A stretch of DNA of 64,000 bases. Origin: Sipunculus nudus (taxonomy: Eukaryota; Annelida; Sipuncula; Golfingiida; Sipunculidae). The stretch is taken from positions 97,269,642-97,333,641 of the forward strand of contig CM049306.1 in NCBI GenBank assembly GCA_026874595.1, written 5' to 3'. Below are positions 35,701 through 49,325 of this stretch, piece by piece. The notes beneath the pieces were generated by a model. The model searched no databases. It was given only the letters and a program-made list of their open reading frames with translations, and was not told the origin of the DNA. The translations under genes and the position numbers were made by a program. Within the stretch, counting starts at the first letter, position 1, and the number at the start of each line of letters is the position of its first letter.

Positions 35701-36295
35701 GGACTTAGAGTAGATTAGAATGAAATCCATGTTTTTTAGTACAATTTAACATTATACTCATGGAATGTATATATAATATTTATAAGCTTTCAACTATACA
35801 ATTAACTATACACCAGGATGCAAACTCATTAATAATAAATAAAGTTATAATAATGAATATTTTTATTATTATGAATAACAATTTATTTTAATGATATTGC
35901 ATACATGCACAAATGTAGTACTTAATGCAAATTTTTTCAAAGTCATGTATTTCCCTTGAATTTTGTAACCCATATAATCATTTCCTAGAATACTTTGAAG
36001 TTATGTTAACACTTTTTTCATGGCTGTGGACCTTAACATTTTTATAGTAATTAAGACACGTTATCAGAGCGCTCATGAAATTGGCAGTAAAAAAGGAATC
36101 TTACATGATCAAAAATCATATTACAACCAAATAAATATGTTGCGAACTCAAAAAGGGCAGGTATTTGAGCATTTGGCTGTGTTAGTAGGTGAGTGTCCAC
36201 CAGTCAGACTCTGAGAATTATCCTACTGACCTACACATGCCTGACCAGCACAGCTACTGCTTAATGTTTTTTTTTTGCCAAAGAGGCCAGCACCT

Positions 36296-36308
36296 GGGGG
36301 GGGGGGGG
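36296..36308 (+). repeat. Poly-G run
   Basis: Thirteen consecutive G in unique intron sequence, followed by CACCGGATCAGCC. Confidence 0.85.
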
Positions 36309-38479
36309 CACCGGATCAGCCACTGGTGTGAGTTTTATAGGTTGGACATATTGAATGAAATTCTTTACATATTAAATAATTTTAGGAGATGCTGAATGAT
36401 TTCAATAATAACTAATCAAAATTTGTGTTAATTGTCATTTACATGGAAAACCTTACCAAGACAAATGTTTCTAAAGAACCCCAAACATCAGATAACTTCA
36501 TAATTTACACGGGAATGTCAAAATGAAACACAGAGAAATTCTGGTACATCAAGAAAAGAGAAGACATGATTTCAATCATGATTTTTATTCTTTACAATAT
36601 TTACCTTCACAAAAATGTGATATTGATAAGATTGATTTTTCTTAAGCTGATTTAAAATTTTTGCTATGTTTATGTATCAGTACATGATGGGATATATCTG
36701 TGACATTTGAAGATGAGACATCTGTTTATCAGTGGATATTGCATGGTCAAAAACCTATAGACAGCAGGTCATAATCCAGATAGGGATCAGGCAATAAACT
36801 TCAGGCAATAAACTGTTCTGGGGATCAAAGAGGATCAGGGATCAAGTGTTATCCTGACAACCAGGGTGACTAACTGCAAGACAAGACTCTCTTCACAGAA
36901 ATATAAGTAAAACATAATGATGAAATCTGTTACAGAGCATTCCACTTGATACAAATCACCAATCACTGACAAGGAGGTTTAAATACAAAGCCGATATTGA
37001 TACCTGGAAATGAAGATGTTTGATATTGATCACCTGTAAGGAATCATGTTATCTACATTTTTAAGTGAAGCCATAGGTTTTCCACATGGAGTTTATGATG
37101 GATTTGGGCATTCCACTGATCAAAGAACACTTAGTGAAAATCATACTGTGTGGTAATGATTGTCACATTATCACCCTTCATCCTGGTGGTTTTTGAGTGC
37201 AGCTACTTGTTAAAGACCGAAACATTCCGAGTATCAATCTATATTAACATCAGTCCATCCAGTGTAGCTTCCATTCAATAATCGCCTTACAGGATATGTC
37301 AATGGAAATTATGATATATGACTTCTGATCTTGAAAATAGATTGTCACATTAGGAAACAAGAGGGCTGGCCTTGCATGCATTTTTTGCACCCATATATGG
37401 TATTTTTCCCCCTGTTTTTTTTTTTAACGTTGGCCATAGTCTTTGGCAGGTAACACTGGTTAAAAGACAAAATGTTCAACAGAAAAATTTCACATGTCAT
37501 GGTAGCTTAGAAGGTCTATTTCTTCTTTCCCTTTGCAACAAAGGATAAACAGACAATCTGGTGATATAAAAAATCATATTACAACCAAAAACAGCCGATC
37601 TTTACAAAAGTGTAGTTTTTGTGCATAAGAGCTTTCTTGTGAATTCACAATAAAGTCACATTTGTCAAATTTAGTAAAATCTAGTAAGATTTCTGAAGCT
37701 GAGATATGAAAATTTATATACACTTATAATATATACAGAGAACTGCCTGTGTCAATACTAAAGATACAGGTCTCTGAAAATTTAGTTAAATTGTTATCAA
37801 GTTAACTCCACTTGTTTCAACTTGGTACATATTGGAGTGGTCATCAGTCAACTTGGATTTGGCAAATGAGGCTCAAGTAGACATTTGAATCAGCCATCAG
37901 CAGAATAAATGAACAAATTATAATGATAAAATTTAATTTAATTTTAAACAGGAAAGATGTTACTGAATCAGGAAATTAACATTTTAATTGCATTTCACCA
38001 AAATTATTCATCCCATCTCATCTCATCCCATCTCATGCACATAAAAGCTTAGACCACACAATTTTACAAAAACCACATGTGGTATGAGTTTAAAGAATTC
38101 AATTTTTGCTGTACTTTAAAACGAGGTAACAGAAGTGAATAACAGTTAACAAGAGTAGAAGGAACTGCATGAATAATGAAGGAAAGTATTCTTAAATTAT
38201 GATAATTAACAGGGGTAAGGAGTGAAGGGTTCTGGGGGATAAAAGACTAATGAGAGAATAACCAAGTGACTGATTAGTGATTAAATATGATAAGCTAATC
38301 TTCTTCTCTTTTGAAAGGGATTAATCATTATTAAAACCTTCCCAGTCTTATCACTGGGCTATGTAACATGATGTAAAATCTCAATATTGGCTGTGATGAA
38401 GCAGCGACCACCTGCTGGAGGTACATACATTGATTATATACTAATGAATACTGACATCTCAGGATGCTCAACTGAAGCT

Positions 38480-38900
38480 CCACATGCATGGATGCTTAAT
38501 TAGCAATTATATGCATGTCAAATTGACCATAAATGAAGCCAATTAAAGTCAGGTCTACATACCACATAGACAATTATATATTTCATTATTGCAATTTTTT
38601 TCTTTACATGAACAGGATTGTAATATATATGATATTAAGTCACTGGTTCTTCAGGTTATCCAAATGATAGCAGATGTCAGTTTAATTTAAATATTATAAG
38701 ATTTCTCCAAATTACTCATACATTGCTCAATCAAATCATAGGCCATCCAGGGATGTGGATGGGGAAGGGGGGGGAGGGGTATTCATGAGCCTGCTGGGGT
38801 CATTTGCATATTAATTGGGGGTCAGAATGATCAGTTTCCTGGGAAGCTGAGGGGGGCCCCAACCATTAAGCCATGTTACATAACCATGTTAACATACCAC
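38480..38900 (+). promoter_or_regulatory. Candidate enhancer island with homeodomain and POU sites
   Basis: GCTTAATTAGCAATTATATG (about 38495) packs several TAAT cores. CATAAATGA and CCAATTAAAG follow. At about 38809 TCATTTGCATATTAATTGG contains a perfect POU octamer ATTTGCAT fused to a TAAT core, set between G-rich blocks. The island lies 4-5 kb upstream of the bZIP coding exon. That it regulates the gene is inference; conservation was not testable here. Confidence 0.3.
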
Positions 38901-41479
38901 TTTGGGCCACCCTGACTGGCATGTAATACATATTCATCCCACTTACTGTTACTAAGGGTTGGCTTGGCTTTGTGCAAACTTGCATCACCCCCAGTCATTC
39001 TGACACACAACCTCAGAGTGACCATTCCTGCAGCTGACCAGGGTCCTTCACCTCAAGTCAATTTATTAACCAAAGTAAAATATATCAAATATTATCCTGC
39101 ATAAAAACCTTACAGAGAAGATGGCATTCATAAGGTAAGTTTGAAAAAATATAATCATTAAAAATGTAAGTTTTACAGTAAGATTAATAGTATGACCTGT
39201 GCTTCTTGCCTGTCAGCTTACATACTGCAAGTTTTTGGTGGTTTGTGCTTCTAAATGTTTATGTTTATTGTCATATGAAACAGGAAGGCATCCTTCAGTA
39301 TAGGCTTAAAATTATGTTAATTTGTTCGAGTTTGAGATCTAAAATGTCTTTCATGAAATTAGGCGATTTGTTAGTTCAACAATAACAGTTGAATATCAAC
39401 TCTGTGCAGTACATATCTGAACTATTCACTATATTTCCATTTATCCCCCAAAAGAAGCAGAGACATAATAACCTTTCTATCATGTGCCAGGATTGTAGAA
39501 GTTTTTTTTTACATTATTAGTTCTTTATTATAAAGTTATATTTGTCCAGTACGTTTTAATCATTATATCAGTAACCCAAAAATAAAATATCATTAATCAG
39601 CTAATGTATACTAAAAGCAGTCCAAAAACAGATCAAATATTTTTAGTCAACTATGCATAAACAGCTTTATTGGTTTTAGACCATTTCTTCTCAGTTTAGA
39701 AGCCAAATCCTTTGTTTAAGAGTACACTTCTGAGGTTAATTTCATGATTGGGTGTGAGAAAGCCAGGGAAGATAGGTACCATAAATATGTAAGATTACAT
39801 AATCTTATCAGGTCCACTGTCAGGCTGATTACCACCAGGACCTTGGAGCTTTAATCTTCTCTGTAGATTATCACCCCCTGTCACCTGTAGGGCAAATTAT
39901 AAGGAACAACCAGGTCAGTACAGGCCAAAGTATACACCCACAAACTGTTCTCTGTAGTAAAAATGAACATTTCCTCAACAAGGACTTTTTTAACAGAGAA
40001 TAACGCACTGATCAATACTATGATCTTTACAGAAGAAATAATTCAAATAACACCTCTAGATAACCTCGTTCTGCGTTTTGGTTTTCTGGGATCCTCTTTA
40101 AATTGCTGCTTTTGTAGATAAATTTGCAGAACTGAAGTAAAATTATTGTGGTCTACTGCAGCCTGAGGACAGAGTACAGCCAATCATTACCCTACATATT
40201 TATCATAAAGCTGTGCAACAGAATATTGTTCAGCAGCAACTGAAGTAAAAGTGAACTCTTGAAACAATTTTTGGAAAGTAATGATTTCCAATGCATCAAA
40301 TACTTAATGAAATTGCTTTTTTATGGTTGGTAGCAGGAATGTTGATGGGGTGGGTATCAAGACACTTTTTTTATAAATTTATAAAAAAATAGTTTTTTCC
40401 CCCCAGAGTTTGTGTGCCCCACTGAGAGATCTAATAAAGCAGAGATTTGGTCAATATGCAGGGCATGCAAATGTGACATGCGGAGTGTGGATAAAAACTG
40501 ACTAAATAAAGAAGGCATGTTTCCATATGCGCCTATCTAGCAAAAAAAAATCACCACATGTAATTTTTGCCTGTGGTGCATGGTATTCTAGAGTCACACA
40601 GAATATATACATACTGCTGTGCTGGTAAATATGTAATCTCTCAACATGCATTCTGTATTCTGTGCATATGCAATCTTAGCTAAACTTCTTATGGCTGCTG
40701 ATCATATATTTTACTATTTTGGGGGATAAAAACTGAACAAAGTCACACCAACAAAGTAAATACTGAAAATATGCTTGTTCCAATATCCCTGTCCATTTGT
40801 TATTTAATACACTAAAAACATCATAATCATATTACCCAAATGAATTTGCTCATGACACATACAAGCATCAATGTTTGACCCTTAAGTCAAAAGGAACACA
40901 TGTACGCCCATGTTCATATTATCATTATATTTTGCAACTATTTAAAGACGTAAACATGTTGTAAATATACATGTTAATGTACTTTCTTCATACTTACTTG
41001 CATGAATAATCTAAGTGCTGAACTCTCCTGTTATAGCTGCTAGCTTTTATATGCTCAGAAATAGATGTGAAAGAAATTTGACCAAAACCAACCGACTTAA
41101 GTGCTTGAATGGAATTTAGCTCATTGATTGCTATTATTTTACATTTGACAAGTAAATTTAGCTTTAGTTCATTTCATTATCTAAATGAAAACAGCATATA
41201 TATTTTGAGTCATTTTCACTGATGCATGTCTATGAAGTGATTTTGTAAAATGTTAAACTATGGAGTCAATTTGAATCCTTCCCTGATATCTGAAGATCCA
41301 GCAAAATATTTGAAAAAGTCTTACCATAAAATCACTTATGTGGAAATTGACATCTATAAGTGAGATTTAATGGCTGAGAGCTAATTGTGGCCAAGGGCAA
41401 ATATGTAGGAATGGAAATGTGAAATGGCTAAAACATGGACTTTAGGGCTGGGAAAGTTACCTATTAATTAAGTGGTACG

Positions 41480-41730
41480 AAAGTGACAACATCCCCGGGT
41501 GGGAGCTTCTATAACGGCAGTCCCTTTCAATTACGTTCACGCCCCTGTCACTTCAATGTGGCATGATGGTCAACCCAGACTGGCCCGCTACAAAAAAACC
41601 ACTGCTGGGGACCGTAATGTGATTGTCCCTACCCACTGTAGGGTTAAAGACCTTCAGTTAATTGGCCGGGTTGTCTGTGATGAACTTAACATCTCGTCCA
41701 TCCCTCTCACTATAACTAAATGAGCAAGCA
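41480..41730 (+). promoter_or_regulatory. GC- and CpG-richer island 5' of the bZIP gene
   Basis: About 250 bp stands out from the AT-rich intron, with many CpG dinucleotides (CCCGGG, AACGGC, TTACGTTCACGCC, CCCGCT, GACCGT, GGCCGGG). It could be the promoter or first non-coding exon of the bZIP gene 1.4 kb downstream, or an enhancer. The 74-codon ORF through it has no recognisable domain. Confidence 0.35.
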
Positions 41731-43156
41731 AGGACAGACACCCACAGAGAAAGAGTACTTTTGTCTTTGAATACTTAATACCTTGTGATGAGTATCGTAC
41801 CAAAATAAAGATATTTTATACTCAATATTAGGTGATGAAGAAGTAAGATACTATCCTAGGGTTGGGTAATGCCTATGCTTTCATATTGCAACATATTGAC
41901 AAATCTGGAAGAATATTACATTTCATACTGTAAAAATTTCACTGTGTTTTTTCACAAGAAATAAATTTGTTTTCCGGCACAAATTATACATGTTTCATAT
42001 TTTAATATAATGTAGAATATAAAATATATAATAAGAACTGAGTGACAGCACATAGTGTATGGACAGATTGGTATGTTTCAGAGAGCAAAGGTGCCATCCA
42101 TTTTATCTCCACAAAGAAAAATAATTTAAAAAATTAATAAATAAAACAAAATTAAGATAGTTGTTAAAAACTGCAAAAAGATAGATTTTCAGTTCTAGAT
42201 TAGGTTTAGTTGAGTTAAAACAAATTCCAAATTAACTTATTTTTAGTACAATAAAATCACTTTCAGTTACCTTTAACAAAACAGCAGAAAATCAATACAT
42301 CATAATGATTTAACAATACTCAATATGTACCTAGTTTAGTCACAATAAAAACATATATTGATTTTCTTTACTGTGATAATACTATCTTATTGAGGAACTA
42401 ACAGGTGTACATGTTATAACTGCTATATCAAAGATCTGCTCTTATGCCTGAAGTGAGTTTATGTATATCTGTTACCTTTACTATATTGAAACAATAAATG
42501 CATGGGACTATATCTAGCAGACATCTCATTCAGACATACTGATATCAGTCAGACCAATCATCGCTAATCAACACTATAAATAATTCAATAAATATGTAAT
42601 TCAAATACAGATAAGTAAAAAACATTTTGTTCTACAGATTCACCAAAATCATTTTTTTTATATCAATATTTTTGGGGAAAAATCATGACCAGATCCTTGG
42701 TAATCCTGCTAATTCTCATGAGATTGTTTAAAGGTATGGTAAAAACACTAAATTTCATGTTGATCATACACTCCATTCGTAGGCCTATTCTTTTGTATTT
42801 TCTAGGAAAGCTGACAGAATTTCACGTATTATGTTACAATAAGAAAAAAGAAAGATAAACATTTGCCTGCTTGCACCATATTTATGTTCTCATAGTCTGC
42901 AGAATTATAAATGTTTTTGTTGTTGCCTAAATACAACTTAATATATGCAATGTTTTCATAAAATAATTCCAGTCTGATATGAAATGTATTCAACATACAC
43001 CAACAGGTTATCATAAACCTCCTGTAGATGTAGTATCTTTTTTTCTCACACAGCTAAAGCATCACACAACAATGAACTGGATTCTCCCAAGTTACAAATG
43101 AATTCCATGATGCCTAATTTTATTTAAATTGTAAAATATTTTTCTTATTTTTTCAG

Positions 43157-43215
43157 TTTATTCTCAGTAGCAGCATCAGTGGTTTACATCAGTGGTCAAT
43201 ACATCACCTTCCAGG
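43157..43215 (+). other. bZIP gene 5' UTR part of coding exon
   Basis: A strong acceptor, a pyrimidine tract ending TTTTTTCAG at 43156, opens the exon. In-frame TAG at 43168-43170 lies between it and the first ATG, so the reading frame cannot extend upstream and this part is 5' UTR. One or more upstream non-coding exons must exist but were not located. Confidence 0.6.
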
Positions 43216-43899
43216 ATGCTGAGCATTATTCCGTTTGATCACGGTCAGCGTGAGAGTACTGATCGGCCATTTAAGACATATACAAGACCACCAGCAAGTG
43301 CTTCTTCATCTTCCTTATATAGACCTTTCCAAACACCTAGTTTAGTTGGCCATCTTGGTTTGCAAGGAAACAGTATGGATGTCCGTCCCCCACCACACAT
43401 GCACAATGCTGCAAACAACCTGATGGACATTTCACAACATGGACAAATGCGTGCATCTGGTTACGGTGCAAAACACGACATGACGGCTAATTTTTGTGGC
43501 TTTTTACCATCCATGACATACAGTAATGGGGATCTGCGATCCAGTGCGAGCATGACGGCACAGTCTGATTCTTTTATTCCGTCATCACCGTCAGTCGGAT
43601 CTAGTGACGATATTCCAGATAACAACAAGTTGAAAACTGATGACAATGAGGAGTTAAAAGTTCCGCCTAAAAAGAGACCTCACTGTGTGCCAGAAGAAAT
43701 GAAGGATGCTGCTTACTGGGACAAAAGGAAAAAGAACAATGAATCAGCAAAACGATCTCGAGATGCACGACGGATGAAAGAAGAACAAATTGCCATGCGG
43801 GTTGTTTACCTTGAACAAGAAAACCTGCAACTGCGTACTGAGGTCTCATTACTCAAAAGTGAAATTGAAAAGCTCAGGTGTATGTTATATAATTCATAA
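43216..43899 (+). CDS. PAR/NFIL3/CES-2-like bZIP transcription factor
   Basis: A 227-residue nuclear DNA-binding protein in one coding exon. Residues 1-150 are Ser/Pro/His-rich and disordered-looking, with [10 protein letters not shown] near the start. From about residue 150 comes [17 protein letters not shown], the extended segment seen just before the basic region in HLF/TEF/DBP and relatives. The basic region is [14 protein letters not shown], with the invariant Asn at 174 and Arg at 182. A zipper follows with heptad Leu at 199, 206, 213 and 220, and the protein ends LRCMLYNS. Such factors dimerise on TTAYGTAA-type sites. The start is the first ATG after an in-frame stop; GTG at 43192 is not needed. 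It lies on the opposite strand within a MON2 intron. It could be a CES-2, Giant-like or PAR orthologue; the family is certain, the subfamily is not. Confidence 0.95.
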   Translation: MLSIIPFDHGQRESTDRPFKTYTRPPASASSSSLYRPFQTPSLVGHLGLQGNSMDVRPPPHMHNAANNLMDISQHGQMRASGYGAKHDMTANFCGFLPSMTYSNGDLRSSASMTAQSDSFIPSSPSVGSSDDIPDNNKLKTDDNEELKVPPKKRPHCVPEEMKDAAYWDKRKKNNESAKRSRDARRMKEEQIAMRVVYLEQENLQLRTEVSLLKSEIEKLRCMLYNS

Positions 43900-44856
43900 T
43901 CATAAGTAATATTTAAAAACTATGCATATAACACTGACTGAGATTGCAAATGTTGGTTTTCTGTGGCGGAGTTGGTTGAAGACTAGTAATGGTTGATGAT
44001 ATCTTTCAGTAACTCCAAAGGAGATTTATTTATGAACATTATAGGCCAGCCTTGTTATTTTCAAGATCCATTCCTCATATAGAAAAAGACAATTGGACAG
44101 AAGTAATACTGTCAATAAGATGGATATTGTTATAGTGTATAGAAATTACTGACAGTGAGACTGATATAGGTGTGGAGATGTAAGCTTCTGTACAAAGCTT
44201 GATTGTACAACTTTGTATAGGAACCCATAACTATGCAATCAGATTGTATTCATTGTACTCCACTTTTGCCAAATATTGACACAGGTGCCAACAGCAGGAA
44301 TGAGTGAGCTTTCTCCTCTGAACACCTAAGTCTTCTATTGTGAACACCTAAACCCTCTGATAAAGACACTATTGAAAACAATTTGATTGTGAGTGAAGAT
44401 GCAACCCTCAGATAGGACGGGTAGAGTTGGCATCAATATTTGTACCACTCAGCCACACCTGAGGGTACAGGTAACTTCCCTATTAAGCAGGACTGATGCC
44501 GAGGTTGTGCACCTATAGAGATGTAGAGGTGTTTGTTGTAGGAGCATCTAAAGTGTCATTGTTATATAACACATGATGAGGTGGCAGGGACAGGTGTTAC
44601 CTGCATGGCATGGGGTTATTGTTACATCCGCCTGTGACACACTAAAAAAGGCTTGCCCGGATACCTGTCCATGAACATGGATTGTGTATAACCTGTAAAT
44701 AGTGCATACTTTCCCAGCTAGGTAGTTACCAGCTTGTGGTAACTGTTGTAGCACACCTGCTGTGCGGACTTAACTACCTTGTGAACTAAATCCAGTTATA
44801 AGATATGTTGTGAAGCCATTTAATACAAACTGTTCTATTGTTAACTGACTCATTAA

Positions 44857-44909
44857 AATAAAGGTGTCAGGCTTACACAGATTTTGACTTCTGTTAGCCT
44901 TTCAATAAA
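44857..44909 (+). terminator. Candidate bZIP polyadenylation signals
   Basis: AATAAA occurs at 44857-44862 and 44904-44909, 960-1010 nt after the stop. A third is at 45292-45297. The first two would end the transcript before the F5 repeat and well before the next MON2 exon. Confidence 0.45.
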
Positions 44910-45439
44910 ATACATAAAAACCTTGCCAGTTATATGGTAATTTGCATGCGTAAGCAAAATAACTTGTCAGCATTAAGACAATTGACATATTAATATTTAT
45001 AATATTTAAGTAACATGGCAGCAAAACATTTTATGTAATAATATTTGATTTATTATTATATATAGACTAAACATGTCATATTAACTTGGCTAACATTGTA
45101 GATCAAATTATGTTAATATGTTAACAGCATATCAATTTTGGCTATATGAAGTGTCTTATATTATAGATTGATGATGGAATGTCAATAATGTTGATCTCTA
45201 CACCTACTGCACATGTACAGGTGCATGATCTGGGTGCAAATTTTTCACCCACTCAATGTACATAATTTACTCATGAATGTCATCATTGTATAATAAAGCA
45301 TGTATGCATCCCAATTTTTTTCCACATAGGAGTGTGATGTTATTTCATTTGATTAATAATCAAATCCGGCAAACAATTGATTACCAAAATGGTAACGAAA
45401 GGAATTGCAAATCCCAAGCCCATTTCACTGATTTTGAGG

Positions 45440-46190
45440 CATATATATATATATAAACCCCTCTTTGACATATATTTTTGGTAAAGAAACTGAAATCTTC
45501 AGCAACAATTAATATCAGACCACTCTCATAGAAAAGGTCACTCTCATAGAAAAGGTCATGACCCCACTGTCCAAGATCTTCGGTCAAGTTGATTTTTGGA
45601 CCAATCAATGCATCCCTTATTGAGATACTAATGATTTTGTGTGATTTTCACCATATATGGCAATATTCAAGGTCAAGGCCACTCTCATAGAAAAAGTCAT
45701 GACCCCAATTTACATTAACATTATCCCATAACTCATATCTATGTATATGCATAATATAAAAGAAATCTGTCCATTAGTTTTTGACTTATGATGCTCACAG
45801 TACTGTCAAGTGTCAATTTTGGGGGTATTAAAAGGCACGAAAACAAGTAAACAATAATAGGTGGCACCAGCAGTTTCTGGAACATGACAACCCTATCCAT
45901 GATCTTCAATCAACTTGATTTTGGGATCAATCCATGCAAGATTTCTTGAGATATTAAAGAATTTGTGTGATTTTCCCAAAAATTGGACCTATTCAAGGTC
46001 AAGGACACTCCTAATCAAGGTCATGACCTCATTTTAAAGAGGCGCCGTCCTCTCACCCATATCTATACATATTCCAAGTTTGGTAAAGATCCGTGAAATA
46101 TTTTTTGAGTTATCGTGCCAACAAGATTTATATGCGGCGGCAGTGGCGGTGGCAGCAGGAACAGTATGAAAACTTGTATCCCAGACTTTG
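45440..46190 (+). mobile_element. F5 element, copy 2 (head missing)
   Basis: Starts in a TA microsatellite and lacks the AACTAGA head. From TCTTCAGCAACAATTAATAT (about 45497) it follows copies 1 and 3. The palindrome site is degraded to AGGTGGCACCAGCAG (about 45861). The tail TTATATGCGGCGGC...GGCAGCAGGAACAGTATG is better preserved than in copy 1. It ends less than 80 bp before the MON2 exon at 46265. Confidence 0.7.
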
Positions 46191-46264
46191 AGTAATTATG
46201 TTCAACTCACAGAAATCTTGACTATCCAAGTACATACACACATACATACACTGATGTAACTTAC

Positions 46265-46393
46265 CTTAATTATGTGCTGTAAAACATATTCTTTAATGAC
46301 AGCTGGGTGTTTTGCGGTCGCTTTGTAAAGCTCAACAACTAAATCTACCACACTCTCCGCAAAGGGCACAAAGTTCATGGCCACCCAGTCAGC
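46265..46393 (-). CDS. MON2: MON2 exon (window exon 4)
   Basis: Residues 322-364: ADWVAMNFVPFAESVVDLVV, then ELYKATAKHPAVIKEYVLQH and IIK. The match to vertebrate MON2 (M-N-x-VPFGE, V-V-D-LY-x-x-TA-x-H, V-I-x-E-x-VLQ-x-IIK) is clear. The acceptor is gttcacag and the donor ATTAAG|gtaagtta. It is 43 whole codons, phase 0 on both sides, as is the preceding exon. Confidence 0.96.
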
Positions 46394-49325
46394 CTGTGAA
46401 CACACAGAAAATGGTAGAATGATGCTGAAATATTTGAGAAGTTATAAATTTTAGAAACATGATTACATACTTTTCTTTGCCATTTCCAAAATCTTAATTA
46501 GTTGGATTACCATGCTTTTTTTGTTACATTGCAAATTCATAACATTCTTTGCTCTAAGTACCAGTACACCAACACTAACTGTGCCAACCGTCTATTCCAC
46601 TAAGGGGTTCTAATCATTTTTTGGTAATAATTATGAAATGCATACATTTCTGTTCAATATGTGACAACAACAAAATGGTGTGACCATTCTGGTATAGAGA
46701 AAGAAACAGAAGGTTTAAAAATTTGTTGACAAAGTATTTTACCATATTTTGGGTACCAAATGTCACCAAATATCCGACAAAATGGAGTCATATAAGATAT
46801 GCTTTGACTACTAAGCTTCAGTAGTAGTTATATAAACTAATTATTTTACTCAAATTTGTTATTAGATATAAAGAAGATATTATATGAGGTACCTAAATGA
46901 CACTCACTGACAGTTAATTTTCAATGAAAGCTTTTACAAAGGGGTTAATTATTATCAGGTCAGAGCATATTATACTAACAACAGAGGGAAATCAAGGTTT
47001 AAAATCACAAACTGACATAAATCAAGGAATAAACATATTAAGTCCTGAATTTAAACAGTCGTTATTGAAAAAATATAAACATAAAACAGAATGGAATATA
47101 ATCATAAGCAGGTAAAAGTGGCGTTTTATTCTGTCTGGTTGTCTGATCAATGTAGAATCACAATAACAACATAACGGTATGCAGAGTACATATACCTCCA
47201 CTGAGGGAAGAAATTCCTAATAAATCCTTCCCTTTATCTATATCCATAAAAAATGTTTAATGGGGTCTGCCTACCTCTAAAATTGTAGTGCCATAACCAA
47301 CTGATAGATGGCAGCAAGTGAGAGTCAAAACCAGCTGATAGGTGGCAGCAAGTGGTTTTCATCTAGTTTTAATGTTAATAGGATCCATCCCTTTACCTTG
47401 GTCCATGCCCAAACTTAATGGAGTCCTCCCTCAACTATGTCCCAGCCTTTCACAATGTTCGATGGATAAAACAAATCCAACAAACAAACCAAACAACTGA
47501 CAAACAGACATTGGTGAAACTATAGCCTCCTTGGTGAAGGTAATAAAGATGATATGGACTTCTGCTGAATGAGGAAACACTTATCTCCAAGTCTGATTCA
47601 AGAAAAGGCTTTCTGCTTCAAGGTTAATTACCGGTACATATGCAATTTAATTTCCTTGTCCACTGTGAATAAAGTGCATGACAGACAACCCTAAATATGC
47701 CATTATTGAAAGTAGTATGTATTTTTACTCAATCATTTATTTTTTTAAATTGATTTAAGATTTACTTTAAACAACAAGGCATTATAAATTAAATGCATGC
47801 AAGAACTATACTATAATCATGTCTTAAATGATGGTGATACTTTTGTCTTAAACAAAGAGAAACTGTGAGCCCGTGATAAACTGTCAATGCAAAAAACAAG
47901 GACAATTACAAAAATTTGTTGCATTGGCCAATTTGAATTCTGAGCAACAGTCTTAAGAAAGAATAAACGACCATTATATTTGTGTAAAACAATTTCTCTT
48001 GGATTGAAAATGGATTTTCCAGGATTGCCATTAGCAAGAATTAAAGGGGTAAAGTGACAGTGACGCATCTGTAGCTGGAGGTGGAGGAGATTGTTAGCAA
48101 ACTAATGGTGGCCAATTATAGAAAATACATTTACAAAACACAAAATTTATTCACTAATGTGACAACCACACACAAAATCCAACAGTCAAAAGGTCACTAC
48201 CAGTGACATGTAACTTGCCAAACATTAATCAGCCCGTCAAAAGATTATAGTAAAATGTTCTCCTTATCTAAGCAATTCTACATAAGTTCCCCATGCACGA
48301 GAGAGATAAACAGAAGTAAAATTTATATTCCTGGCAGAGTTTTTGTAATTCAGCTGATTGAAAAGATTTTTTAAAATATTACTCATACTGTAATTTCATA
48401 AAGAAATAGTTCTCATATTGGGTTATACCATGAAGAACAAACTGGGCCATATTTCCCAGCTGTTGTGTTACTTCCATAAAAGGAAGTATTTTACTATCAC
48501 CTCCCTACAGGGGAAGGTGAGGGTGAAGCATCTGGGTCAATATGTCTGTCATCTGTTGATATATATATATATGGATTTCCCCCACAGTTAATATAAAACA
48601 ACACAGCCATTTTGTTTACAGTACCAGAATGGGTGAAAGGACAGTCGAACTTAAAATTAAAAGACACTGCCAGTCCTCGTGGGAGTGTGATAGTAAAGGT
48701 TAAAACTATCGTTGCACCTAGCTGCCTACTTTAAATTTGCTTTATGTCAATTTACATGTGATCCCCTAGCATGTTAACAGAGTGGCTGAGGCGGCATATC
48801 ACTAGCCTTGCTTAGGGTCAAAGAGCCAGAAGCTATTTTATTGGATGTCACTGGAAGGGGGGGGGGGTTCACTTAAAACAGAGGAGTGTTATACTCCAAA
48901 TAATGGAATATCTGACAGTATGTATGTGTCTGTCTGTATGTAAATATGTATATCCAGCTGGACTACAGCACATTACCACTTGAAAACATTTACAAAAGGG
49001 AAGTCCCTACAATATCAAATTACTGATTTGAATCCATAATAAAGATTCCAGAATTCACAGGATTAAAATACATATTAAATGGTAGTTCACTCTTTATTCC
49101 CTAGATAGCAGCATTTGAGATGTCAGTAGTCTCTTATGGTCTTGTTACCTTGTGGGTTGGCAGAGCAGTATGGCCAACTATGAAAACAGCAGCTGATCTG
49201 AATGCAAGTATAGGCAGATATAAAGGATAAAATGTTTTCATATATCCATTTACATGGGCCTGAATGTTCTCCTTGGCTGAGGCACTTTGCTCTCTACTGA
49301 GTGCCCTCTAAAGTGTTACACTTAC
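46394..49325. other. Intron with one possible old repeat
   Basis: Mostly unique sequence. 47190-47550 has phrases (CTGATAGRTGGCAGCAAGTG twice, 55 bp apart, and CAAACAAACCAAACAACTGACAAACAGAC, then AACTATAGCC) suggesting an old microsatellite-plus-tail element, but its edges are unclear. A G-run sits at 48857-48867. No exon is recognised. Confidence 0.45.

Larger units (their letters stand above)
22908..43156. other. Giant MON2 intron, part upstream of the bZIP exon
   Basis: Twenty kilobases without a supported coding exon on either strand. It holds simple repeats (listed separately), a degenerate minisatellite (23110-23915), and long unique stretches, some less AT-rich than the rest (33470-33960, 38480-38900, 41480-41730). 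The F1-F5 families common in the other introns are notably absent here. The likely reason is that this intron contains the promoter and control regions of the nested bZIP gene. ORFs up to 121 codons (31595-31960) show no domain and no splice context. Confidence 0.5.

Noticed and set aside
43192-43215. GTG at 43192 as start of the bZIP protein
   Set aside because: Eukaryotic initiation favours ATG, and the first ATG after the in-frame stop is at 43216.
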